A stretch of DNA of 6,529 nt, from NCBI GenBank assembly GCA_030039135.1, contig JASHQN010000085.1, positions 1 through 6,529 of the forward strand. Reading direction: 5' to 3'. The translations under genes were made by a program, and so were the position numbers. Source of the stretch: Thermoplasmata archaeon (GTDB lineage: Archaea; Thermoplasmatota; Thermoplasmata; Lutacidiplasmatales; UBA184). This document shows positions 1 to 5,897 of this stretch, one piece after another. Under the pieces are notes generated by a model. That model saw nothing but the letters and a program-made list of their open reading frames with translations. It had not been told where the DNA came from and did not search any database. Each line of letters starts with the position of its first letter. Within the stretch, counting starts at the first letter, position 1.

Positions 1-626
1 ATGTCGGCCGCAAGCCGCGCGGCCCACAGCTTCTGGTTGAACTCCCGGGCGGGAACTAGGACCTTCCCGCCCATGTGCCCGCACTTCTTCACCGAGGCGA
101 GCTGGTCCTCGAGGTGGAGGCCGGCAGCCCCTGCTTCGATCAACGCCTTCGTGATCTCGAATACGTTGAGCGTGCCGCCGAATCCCGCCTCGGCGTCGGC
201 GACGATCGGAGCGAACCAGTAGATGCTCCCGTTGCCGAGCGCGTGCTGCTTCTCGTCCTCCCGCCGGAAGGCGTTGTTGATCCGGCGCACCAGGGCCGGC
301 ATCGAGTCCGCCGGGTAGAGGCTCTGATCCGGGTAGGTCTGGTCGGCGTTGTTCGCGTCCGCGGCGACCTGCCAGCCGCTCGCGTAGATCGCGGGCAAGC
401 CGGCGGCCACCATCTGGACCGCCTGGGTCCCGGTCAGGGCCCCGAGCGTAGGGACGAACGGTTCGCTCTGCAACATGCGCCAAAGGCGTTGAGAGCCGAG
501 TTGCGCGAGGGTCTCCTCGATCCGGACCGTGCCCCGGAGCCGTCCGACGTCCTCCGGGCGGTACGGCCGAACGATTCCCTTCCATCGGTCGGATGTCTTC
601 CAGTCGTTTTCGGCGTCCGCGCTCAC
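1..626 (-). CDS. aceA: Isocitrate lyase, N-terminal part (gene runs off the left edge)
   Basis: Isocitrate lyase cleaves isocitrate to glyoxylate and succinate, the first step of the glyoxylate shunt, in the cytoplasm. About 208 residues are visible, roughly half of a usual 430-residue enzyme; the C-terminal half lies beyond position 1. The visible part holds the substrate-binding SGWQVAADAN stretch (residues 83-92), the metal-binding DAEAGFGG (Asp144), HLEDQ (Glu173) and the catalytic KKCGHMGGK loop with Cys182. The 38-residue spacing from Asp144 to Cys182 equals that of Asp153 and Cys191 in the Mycobacterium enzyme, so the active site seems intact. The start is GTG (626-624), with GGAGG on the coding strand (632-636) five bases upstream. 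This GTG overlaps the TGA stop of malate synthase (GTGA), so the gene is third in the operon and probably translationally coupled. Family assignment is near certain; only the missing half is unknown. Confidence 0.96.
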   Translation of the reverse strand, partial: MSADAENDWKTSDRWKGIVRPYRPEDVGRLRGTVRIEETLAQLGSQRLWRMLQSEPFVPTLGALTGTQAVQMVAAGLPAIYASGWQVAADANNADQTYPDQSLYPADSMPALVRRINNAFRREDEKQHALGNGSIYWFAPIVADAEAGFGGTLNVFEITKALIEAGAAGLHLEDQLASVKKCGHMGGKVLVPAREFNQKLWAARLAAD

Positions 627-2254
627 GTGATCCTCCCCCGGCCGTCCTCGAGTTCGCGGTAGGCCGGCACTGTGATAAATTCCTCTAGTTCGGGCCCCGT
701 AACGACACGGTCGAGCAGCCGCGCGGCCTTCACGCTGGTGCGGCTCCGGGTCGCCTTCTCCGACGCGAGCTCGGCGTCGAGGAGCCGGACCTCCGTCGCA
801 AGATGGGCACGGAAGAGCGCGGCGTCGACCGGCCGTCCTTCGGTGGTCGCGCCACCGTGGTGCATCCACTGCCAGAGCTGGCTGCGCGCGATCTCCACGG
901 TGGCGGCGTCCTCCATCAGCTGGTCGATCGGAACGCAGCCGGTCCCCCGGAACCACGCTTCGAGGTACCGGACCGCGACGCGAACGTTCCGCCGCACTCC
1001 GTCCTCGGTGATAGGTCCTTGAGGGAGCTCGAGAAGCTCCTCCGGACGGACCGGCGGCAGCGACGGGGGTCGGTCGATCTGGTTCGGACCGGGCATGTAC
1101 CGGTCGAAGACCTCCCGGGCCACCGGGACGAGCGCGGGGTGGGCGACCCACGTCCCGTCGTGCCCGGCTCGGGCCTCGCGCTCCTTGTCCGCCACGACGA
1201 ACGCGATCGCCCGTTCGTTCGCGGCGGGGTCGTTCTTGATCGGGATCTGCGCCGCCATCCCTCCCATCGCGTGGGCTCCGCGACGATGGCAGGTCTGGAC
1301 GAGCAGCCGGGAATAGGCGGACAGGAAGGGCGTGGTCATCGTCAGAAGGCGCCGATCCGGAAAGAGCACCCGCGGCTCGTCGCGATACTGCTTGATGAAG
1401 CTGAATAGGTAGTCCCAGCGCCCGCAGTTGAGGCCGGCCGAATGCTCGCGTAGCTCGTAGAGGATCTCGTCCATCTGGAACGCCGCGGGCAGCGTTTCGA
1501 TGAGCACGGTCGCTCGCGTCGTGCCCGGCGGGATCCCGTAGCGCTCCTCCGCCGCCGTGAGCACGTCGTTCCAGAGCCGGGCTTCGAGATAGTGCTCGAT
1601 CTTGGGGAGGTAGAAGTACGGGCGGGTGCCGCGCGAGAGCAGCTCGCGTGCATTGTGGTGGAAGAACAGGCCGAAATCGGCGAGGCTCGCGGAGATCGCG
1701 CGATCCCCGATCGTGAGGTGGCGCTCGGTGAGATGCCAGCCCCTCGGTCTCGCCATCAGCACGGCCGGATGGTCGGAAAGACGGTACTCCCGGCCGTCGG
1801 ACGCCGTGAAATCGATGGTGCGACGGATCGCGTCCATGAGGTTCGCCTGGCCGAGGACGGTACCGGTCCAGGTCGGCGAGTGTGCGTCCTCGAAGTCCGC
1901 CATGTAGACCGACGCGCCAGAGTTGAGCGCGTTCACCACCATCTTTCGGTCGACGGGGCCGGTGATCTCGACCCGTCGGTCCCGCATCTCCTCCGGCGGA
2001 GGGGCCACCCGCCAGTCGCCCGATCTTACCCGGGCCGTCTCGGGCGGAAAATCGGGACGCGCGCCCGAATGGATCGCCGCGCGGAACGCCCCGCGCCGGG
2101 CCAGGAGATCGCTCCTCCGCGGCCCGAAGTCGCGGTCCAGCTCCCGAAGGAAATCGAGGGCTTCGCGCGTTAGGACCTCGGCGTCCCGGGGCCCCGCCGC
2201 ACCCACGACGTGGATCCGATCCACCGCGGTCCGGCGCGCGTGGGCCCGCGTCAT
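623..2254 (-). CDS. aceB: Malate synthase A (bacterial/plant-type isoform)
   Basis: This enzyme condenses glyoxylate with acetyl-CoA to malate and CoA, the second step of the glyoxylate shunt. At 543 residues it has the usual length of malate synthase A (about 530-550). Visible motifs in order are MADFEDA (118-124), the RPRGWHL motif with the expected catalytic Arg169, KIEHYLEARLWND (218-230), ETLPAAFQMDE with metal ligand Glu253, the family signature HSAGLNCGRWDY (271-282) with metal ligand Asp281, GAHAMGGMAAQIP (326-338), and Cys440 nine residues before catalytic Asp449 in LMEDAAT. These match Arg166, Glu250, Asp278, Cys438 and Asp447 of the E. coli enzyme at nearly constant offset, so it should be active. 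The ATG (2254-2252) overlaps the GNAT stop as ATGA; the open frame continues upstream to 2581, but that part lies over the GNAT gene and matches no malate synthase sequence. Only a weak GGCGGG precedes the start, which suggests translational coupling. Confidence 0.97.
   Translation of the reverse strand: MTRAHARRTAVDRIHVVGAAGPRDAEVLTREALDFLRELDRDFGPRRSDLLARRGAFRAAIHSGARPDFPPETARVRSGDWRVAPPPEEMRDRRVEITGPVDRKMVVNALNSGASVYMADFEDAHSPTWTGTVLGQANLMDAIRRTIDFTASDGREYRLSDHPAVLMARPRGWHLTERHLTIGDRAISASLADFGLFFHHNARELLSRGTRPYFYLPKIEHYLEARLWNDVLTAAEERYGIPPGTTRATVLIETLPAAFQMDEILYELREHSAGLNCGRWDYLFSFIKQYRDEPRVLFPDRRLLTMTTPFLSAYSRLLVQTCHRRGAHAMGGMAAQIPIKNDPAANERAIAFVVADKEREARAGHDGTWVAHPALVPVAREVFDRYMPGPNQIDRPPSLPPVRPEELLELPQGPITEDGVRRNVRVAVRYLEAWFRGTGCVPIDQLMEDAATVEIARSQLWQWMHHGGATTEGRPVDAALFRAHLATEVRLLDAELASEKATRSRTSVKAARLLDRVVTGPELEEFITVPAYRELEDGRGRIT
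632..636 (-). promoter_or_regulatory. Shine-Dalgarno site of aceA
   Basis: The minus strand reads GGAGG here, five bases before the GTG start of isocitrate lyase and inside the last codons of malate synthase. It is the clearest ribosome binding site in the window and decides the GTG start at 626. It also fits a model in which the operon's first gene is leaderless while an internal gene uses a Shine-Dalgarno site. Confidence 0.75.
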
Positions 2255-2838
2255 CGTCCCGCCGACCGGCCCCGATGAATCGTACCGCTTCGGCCCGCTG
2301 CTCGCTTCCCCTTCCCTCGAGTCCCCTTGTGCTGGCGGTTCAAGGACAGTCGCATTTGGTTCGTCGGCCGGAACCCGAGCCGGTGGTAGATCCCCCGACC
2401 GAGCTCGGTCGCGTGGAGCTCGACGCGGGGGAACCCAAGCTCTCGAGCCGTCTCGACGAGCGAGCGGACAATCGCTGTGCCGAGCCCGCGGCGCCGGAGT
2501 TCCGGCTCCGTGTAGACCGAAAGAATGTACGGAGTGTGGAGCTGAGGGAACATTGGCGTGGGATGGCGAGGCTGGAGCCACAGCAGACCGCTCGCTACCG
2601 TCCGTCCCTCCTGGTTCTCGGCGAGCACTCCGAAGAGGCGGCGTGCGCGGAACTCCTGGCCGAACCAGCGTAGGAACCTTCGCCGGTAGCTGCGTAGCAC
2701 TCCGGGCGCGATGGGCTCGAGGTCAAGGAACATCGCCTCGCGCTGTCGGCCCGCCTCACGGGCATCGGTGAGGCTGATCGGTCGGAACCTGGTGCCCGCG
2801 GGTGCGCGGTTCCGGCTGCGAACTCCTCGGATCACCAC
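2251..2838 (-). CDS. GNAT-family N-acetyltransferase, first gene of the glyoxylate operon
   Basis: The protein has 195 residues and a GNAT fold: an acetyl-CoA transfer enzyme with unknown acceptor. Motif A runs from YILSVYTEPE (104-113) into RRRGLG (115-120), the pyrophosphate-binding R-x-x-G-x-G loop. It is followed by a helix, the strand VELHAT (139-144) and motif B, GRGIYHRLGF (147-156), with the likely general acid Tyr151. Residues 168-195 form a tail very rich in Arg and Lys that is not part of the usual fold. Two GTG codons open the frame (2838 and 2835); 2838 is favoured because a TATA box ends 25 nt upstream, as expected for a leaderless mRNA. No other in-frame start occurs before Met36. 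The stop overlaps the malate synthase start by four bases, so the three genes form one operon. Sequence style suggests a small-molecule acetyltransferase, but a regulatory protein acetyltransferase cannot be excluded. Confidence 0.9.
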   Translation of the reverse strand: MVIRGVRSRNRAPAGTRFRPISLTDAREAGRQREAMFLDLEPIAPGVLRSYRRRFLRWFGQEFRARRLFGVLAENQEGRTVASGLLWLQPRHPTPMFPQLHTPYILSVYTEPELRRRGLGTAIVRSLVETARELGFPRVELHATELGRGIYHRLGFRPTNQMRLSLNRQHKGTRGKGKRAAGRSGTIHRGRSAGR

Positions 2839-2862
2839 GGGCCTCGAGAATCAAGAGGCGGG

Positions 2863-2868
2863 TTATAA
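2863..2868 (-). promoter_or_regulatory. Archaeal TATA box for the GNAT-aceB-aceA operon
   Basis: TTATAA stands alone in GC-rich surroundings and ends 25 nt before the GTG at 2838. That is where TBP-directed transcription would begin, so the transcript should start at or next to the start codon (leaderless). The hexamer is a palindrome and on the plus strand also reads as TATAAT within GGTTATAATG. The minus-strand use is preferred because of the exact spacing and because the plus-strand gene has its own TATA box. Confidence 0.65.
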
Positions 2869-2971
2869 TGTGGTCCGGCCCGTGCCTCAGCCGCGCGGGC
2901 CCACGCCCCGGTCGGAGCCGACCGGGCCGCATGCGCGAGTTCGGAGATGCCGGGCGGTCCCAACGGACGCG

Positions 2972-2977
2972 ATATAA
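2972..2977 (+). promoter_or_regulatory. Archaeal TATA box for the 441-residue membrane protein
   Basis: ATATAA (within GATATAAG) ends 24 nt before an in-frame GTG at 3001, nearly the same geometry as the divergent box. This predicts a leaderless transcript beginning at the GTG. It argues against the longer reading frame that opens at ATG 2947, because that start would lie upstream of the promoter. The 162-base divergent region 2839-3000 contains this box and its partner and nothing else that I recognise. Confidence 0.65.
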
Positions 2978-3000
2978 GACGCTCCGGTTCCTACACCGCG

Positions 3001-4326
3001 GTGTCACAGGAACCCTCGCTCCTGCGAGCGTTCTCGATCCTGAGCCTCGCGGAGACCCGCCGCTACGTCCGCGAGTCCCACGCCCGGATGATGGCGGCGT
3101 TCTTCGCCATCCTGTACGCCCTCGGCTCGATGACGTTCGGCGGGATGCTCGTGCTCGCGCACGTCGAGGGCGGGTACACCACCGAAGTGATCTGGGGTAA
3201 CGCGCTCGGCATCGGCGTCTGGAACTACCCGGGGTTGCTCGTCGTCGCGCCTTGGGGCTATCTCGAGCTCCCCTTCCTCGCGACGTGGTCCATGATCTTC
3301 GTCTCCGTCGGGGTGGGGATTGGAATCGCGGTGGCGATCCTGATCAGCGCGCGACTCATCCGTGACCGGCGCCGCGCGGGGGCCGCTTCGGGAACCGTCG
3401 GCTCCGTTGCCGGGCTGACCCCGGCGATGATCGCGCTCGTGACCCTGGGAGCGTGTTGCTCCACGACCGCAGCCGCGACCGCCGGGGTCGGTCTCGTGGC
3501 CCGAGCGAGCGGTTCGACGTTGAACAACCTCCTCGTCAACAACTGGTACCTCGACGTCTTTCAACTCACCGTCGTCTTCGTCGCACTGCTCGCGCAGGAA
3601 CTCCTTCTCCGAGTGTACGGGGGCCTCTTCGGACTCGCGTCTCTCGGGAGGGAGGTCGAGAGCCCGACGACCGCCCCGTTCGGGGGGCGGGCGCTCGCGG
3701 GAGGAGCCCTCCGGGCCGGCCTTTTGCTAGCCGGCGTTACCTGGTTCCTCGCCGTCTTGGCAGAGTGGACGACCGTCTCCCCGGTGGGAGCGTCGGCGGC
3801 GCTCTGGTACCAATGGATCGTGCAGCACTTCTTCCTGGCTAGCCTCGCGATCGCAGTAGCCCTCTTTCCCGGCCCGTTCTCGCGGGCCGTCCTCCCGAAG
3901 GCTTCCTCGTTGGCGCTCTGGACGTTGCGCGCAACGGCACTCGTGGGGGGCCTCTCCCTGGCGACGTGGACGCCTCCCCTCGTCGCGCTCGGCGGAGCCC
4001 CTGGCCTCGTCAACGAGCTCTTTGGACTCTGGGGCCTATCGGCCGCGTGGGGCGCAGTGCTGCCCGTCTATCCGTGGGGGATCGCGCTCGCGGCGAGGTG
4101 GATCGCTCAGTACGTCTTGCTCGGTGGCTTTGCCGTCGCCCTCGCTCTTTCGCCTGCACGGGCTCTGCGTCCGATCTTGTGGAGCGCGTCTGCTGCGGCG
4201 CGATCCGAGCCCACTGAAGCCCCCATGCCGGTGCGATCGCCGGACGCACGAGCTACCGGCGACCTGACGGTCCCCGCCGACCGAACGGGTCACGCGTCCG
4301 CGGCGCCCACTGCGTCGGAGCCCTGA
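3001..4326 (+). CDS. Polytopic membrane protein with an intramembrane Cys-Cys motif, unknown function
   Basis: I do not recognise the function. The protein is 441 residues from the preferred GTG start at 3001, chosen because a TATA box ends 24 nt upstream; starting at ATG 2947 would add 18 residues with no membrane or family character. About eight or nine hydrophobic segments can be seen near residues 31-53, 92-118, 138-168, 186-205, 235-255, 272-290, 302-325, 337-355 and 367-386. The cytoplasmic-looking N-terminus is charged (ETRRYVRESHAR). The third segment contains the striking GACCSTTAAATAGVGL, with adjacent Cys152 and Cys153 followed by small and hydroxyl residues; LNNLLVNNWYLDVFQ (174-188) follows. 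Residues 387-441 form a Pro/Ala/Thr-rich, probably disordered hydrophilic tail. The Cys pair could bind metal or undergo redox change in the membrane, but that is inference. There is no signal peptide and no recognised catalytic domain. The gene is transcribed divergently from the glyoxylate operon. Confidence 0.85.
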   Translation: MSQEPSLLRAFSILSLAETRRYVRESHARMMAAFFAILYALGSMTFGGMLVLAHVEGGYTTEVIWGNALGIGVWNYPGLLVVAPWGYLELPFLATWSMIFVSVGVGIGIAVAILISARLIRDRRRAGAASGTVGSVAGLTPAMIALVTLGACCSTTAAATAGVGLVARASGSTLNNLLVNNWYLDVFQLTVVFVALLAQELLLRVYGGLFGLASLGREVESPTTAPFGGRALAGGALRAGLLLAGVTWFLAVLAEWTTVSPVGASAALWYQWIVQHFFLASLAIAVALFPGPFSRAVLPKASSLALWTLRATALVGGLSLATWTPPLVALGGAPGLVNELFGLWGLSAAWGAVLPVYPWGIALAARWIAQYVLLGGFAVALALSPARALRPILWSASAAARSEPTEAPMPVRSPDARATGDLTVPADRTGHASAAPTASEP

Positions 4327-4535
4327 GCCTTCAACGGCGTCCCCCGGAGGCGGCTGCGCGGCTGCCCACCCCGCTCTCGTGCCAATCGCTCGAGCGACGG
4401 TCCTCGTCGCGACGGGCTCCGCTTAAGGGCCGCGAGCCCGACGGACCGACGCTCGGTTCCGAGCGATCTCGGGCCTTCGATCGAGGCTACGGGCCGACAC
4501 GTTGATGGCCGGGTTCCGCTAGCCGACAGGCGGTC
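4327..4535. other. Intergenic region with a short perfect inverted repeat
   Basis: No gene is seen in these 209 bases. They hold a tandem 8-base repeat (GCGGCTGC twice, about 4350-4365), an isolated TTAA (4423-4426) that is a weak TATA candidate, and a perfect inverted repeat GCTCGG-TT-CCGAGC at 4451-4464. If the TTAA were a TATA box, transcription would start near 4450, at the edge of the inverted repeat, which would give the next gene a leader of about 85 nt. This is only suggestive. No oligo-T terminator follows the gene ending at 4326, so readthrough into the next membrane-protein gene is possible. Confidence 0.4.
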
Positions 4536-5471
4536 ATGATTCCTAAAGGGTCCGCGGCCGTCGCCTTAGGAGCGGGCCTCGCCACGGTGCCTCTCCTGTT
4601 CGGAACGACGTTTCCCGGGTGCTCGTTCCTCATCGTTCCCATCTTCCTGCTGACGCTCCTGGTCGTGTACGAGGCCGACACCGGAGCCGCGTCCAACCGT
4701 TGGACGCTCCCTTCGCTACTCGTTATCGGCGGGGTTCTCGCGATCGTCTCCGTCCTCACCGGCATCCTGAACGGCCTTTCGGACGAGCCGTACAGCACGC
4801 CGGCGTACGCGGCGCTCGGCTGGGGGATGTACCTGCACCCGGTGTCCTTCAGCTATGCGCAGTATGGTCGCACGCTCTACCTTCAGTCGTACGACGTCTA
4901 TCTCCCGCTCCTCACGTTCGTCCAGCTCCCGGGCGTCGACTACCGGTGGGTCTCGGTCCTTGCGTGGGAGGGAGCGATCTTCCTCGTGCGCAACGACCGC
5001 CGTGCCGTCGCCGGACTGTCGACCCCGTGGATCCCGTTGCTCGCGGCGAACGGTCAGAACGACTTCGTGCCGCTCTTCGCGCTGACCCTCGCTCTCGCGC
5101 TACCGGCCGTCGGCCGGTGGCGCTGGCCGGCCGAAGCGTTCGCTCTTGCGCTCAAGCAGACGGCGAACGTCGTGGTCGTCGGATACCATCTCGCGCGCCG
5201 GGAGTGGCTGCGCGCGGCCGCGGCCGTCGTCATCACCGCCGCTGTGCTCGCCCCGTTCTTCTTCCTAGGCCCCGCGTCCGTCTGGTGCCACGTGATCGTC
5301 GGCAACTCGGGGACGAGTTGCACCGCGCAACCGTGGACTTTCTTCGTATTCAAGCGAAACTACTGGCTCTATCCCACGTGGGCCGCGGTCGTGTTCTACG
5401 CCCCGATCCGCGAACGACTGCGACGGTGGATGCACGGAGCTCCCTCCGGGGACGCTCCGGCGGACCCCTAG
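4536..5471 (+). CDS. Putative GT-C-fold membrane glycosyltransferase (GT87-like), short
   Basis: This 311-residue integral membrane protein has hydrophobic segments near 6-24, 28-45, 58-79, 137-150, 161-190, 197-216 and 225-244, and one near 278-290. Several features fit GT-C glycosyltransferases, which use polyprenyl-phosphate sugars on the outer face of the membrane. Acidic Asp83-Glu84 lie in DEPYSTPAYAAL just after a membrane helix, as in the first-loop acidic motif. DVYLPLL (120-126) follows. NGQNDFVPLFAL (172-183) resembles the G-Q-containing helix start of GT87-type proteins, and ALALKQTANVVVVGYHLARREW (203-224) resembles their Lys-containing helix followed by a basic loop. Most such enzymes have 380-500 residues, so this is short or a minimal version. 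The ATG at 4536 is preceded by AGGCGGTC, a poor Shine-Dalgarno match; an ATG at 4505 meets a stop at once. The acceptor is unknown; glycolipid or surface-protein glycosylation would be typical. Alternative: an unclassified membrane protein. Confidence 0.7.
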   Translation: MIPKGSAAVALGAGLATVPLLFGTTFPGCSFLIVPIFLLTLLVVYEADTGAASNRWTLPSLLVIGGVLAIVSVLTGILNGLSDEPYSTPAYAALGWGMYLHPVSFSYAQYGRTLYLQSYDVYLPLLTFVQLPGVDYRWVSVLAWEGAIFLVRNDRRAVAGLSTPWIPLLAANGQNDFVPLFALTLALALPAVGRWRWPAEAFALALKQTANVVVVGYHLARREWLRAAAAVVITAAVLAPFFFLGPASVWCHVIVGNSGTSCTAQPWTFFVFKRNYWLYPTWAAVVFYAPIRERLRRWMHGAPSGDAPADP

Positions 5472-5499
5472 TCGCGTCCGCCGAGTCTCGCGGCCGAAC

Positions 5500-5523
5500 G
5501 CCGGGAACCGGCTACCGGCTTTT
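5500..5523 (+). terminator. Possible terminator between convergent genes
   Basis: A small perfect stem (GCCGG, loop GAA, CCGGC at 5500-5512) is followed by a second CCGG and then TTTT at 5520-5523, about 30 bases after the stop of the plus-strand membrane gene. It overlaps the 3' end of the converging zinc-ribbon gene. Archaeal termination depends mainly on oligo-T, and four T residues are few, so the call is weak. Confidence 0.3.
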
Positions 5524-5706
5524 CCGTTTGGTGTGGCGTTCCGATTTCGATGGCGCCGCCATCGTATCGTCCTGCCGGGCGCTGAGCTCGTACGATGCTT
5601 CGCTCGCTCGCTTCAGCGTCGCGCCATCGCGATCGCACGTCGGATGGGCTGGCGCTGGATCGATTACGTAGCCTCCCCCGCACACCGGGCACTCGTAGTA
5701 GGGCAT
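5512..5706 (-). CDS. Small C2HC zinc-ribbon-like protein
   Basis: The predicted protein has 64 residues. It opens with MPYYECPVCGGGYVIDPAP and has Cys6-x2-Cys9 followed by His21-x2-Cys24 in AHPTCDRDGATL. This can form a single zinc site of zinc-ribbon type (Cys-Cys-His-Cys, with Asp25 or Asp27 nearby). Residues 32-64 are charged and end in a basic HTKRKSR tail, which may contact nucleic acid or a partner protein; that part is inference. The ATG at 5706 is preferred over one at 5754, because the extra 16 residues before the zinc motif look like read-through intergenic sequence. A GTTAAG patch on the minus strand (around 5738-5743) could act as a weak TATA box, giving a leader of only a few bases. 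The gene converges on the glycosyltransferase gene with 40 bases between them. No specific function can be assigned. Confidence 0.65.
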   Translation of the reverse strand: MPYYECPVCGGGYVIDPAPAHPTCDRDGATLKRASEASYELSARQDDTMAAPSKSERHTKRKSR

Positions 5707-5897
5707 GGGTCTCGCCGGATCGGTAGCGCGAGCGGCCTTAACTTCACGCCCCACACCTTCGCCCGCGAACCGGTGCCCTCACGATGTCCCGAGAGGACAG
5801 CTACTCCTACCCCGCCCCGTGGCGCCGAAGGCATCCGGCCCCGGGACCCCTAGCGAGCCGACCGAAGATTCTTGACCGTGCGAGCCATGACGCGACT
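5707..5897. other. Divergent intergenic region between zinc-ribbon and OB-fold genes
   Basis: This 191-base stretch separates two divergent genes. It contains TTAA at 5738-5741, possibly serving the minus-strand gene, and an A/T-leaning AAGATTCTT at 5865-5873 that ends exactly 25 nt before the GTG of the OB-fold gene. That spacing matches the two clear TATA boxes at 2863 and 2972, but the sequence is not a good TATA match. A plus-strand frame is open from ATG 5784, but its composition (Pro, Arg and Ser without family character) does not look coding. Confidence 0.4.

Noticed and set aside
2255..2581. N-terminal extension of malate synthase by 109 residues
   Set aside because: The frame is open, but this stretch overlaps the GNAT coding region in another frame, has no family similarity, and the ATG at 2254 gives the normal family length and an ATGA overlap.
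1923..2771. Long plus-strand open frame (282 codons) opposite the malate synthase and GNAT genes
   Set aside because: It is Arg/Ser/Gly-rich with no domain, lies antisense to two genes with unmistakable family motifs, and is a typical effect of few stop codons in GC-rich DNA. The same holds for the plus-strand frame 75-662 opposite isocitrate lyase.
2864..2869. Perfect TATAAT as a bacterial -10 box on the plus strand
   Set aside because: No -35-like hexamer lies about 17 bases upstream, and the plus-strand gene has its own A/T hexamer at archaeal spacing. The palindromic core fits better as a minus-strand TATA box 25 nt from the GNAT start.
2947..3000. ATG 2947 as start of the membrane protein
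   Set aside because: This start would lie upstream of the likely TATA box at 2972-2977, and the added residues carry no recognisable signal or membrane character.
4465..4495. tRNA-like TTCGATC loop in the intergenic region
   Set aside because: The flanking bases do not form the 5-bp T-stem, and no acceptor, D or anticodon arms can be folded around it.
4327..4535. Hidden small gene, repeat array or mobile element remnant in the largest intergenic gap
   Set aside because: No frame with family character, no terminal inverted repeats or target-site duplication, and only one short tandem 8-base repeat were seen.
5533..5853. Plus-strand frame of 106 codons over the zinc-ribbon gene
   Set aside because: It is antisense to the Cys/His-bearing small protein and has no motif; its composition looks like a GC-rich shadow frame.
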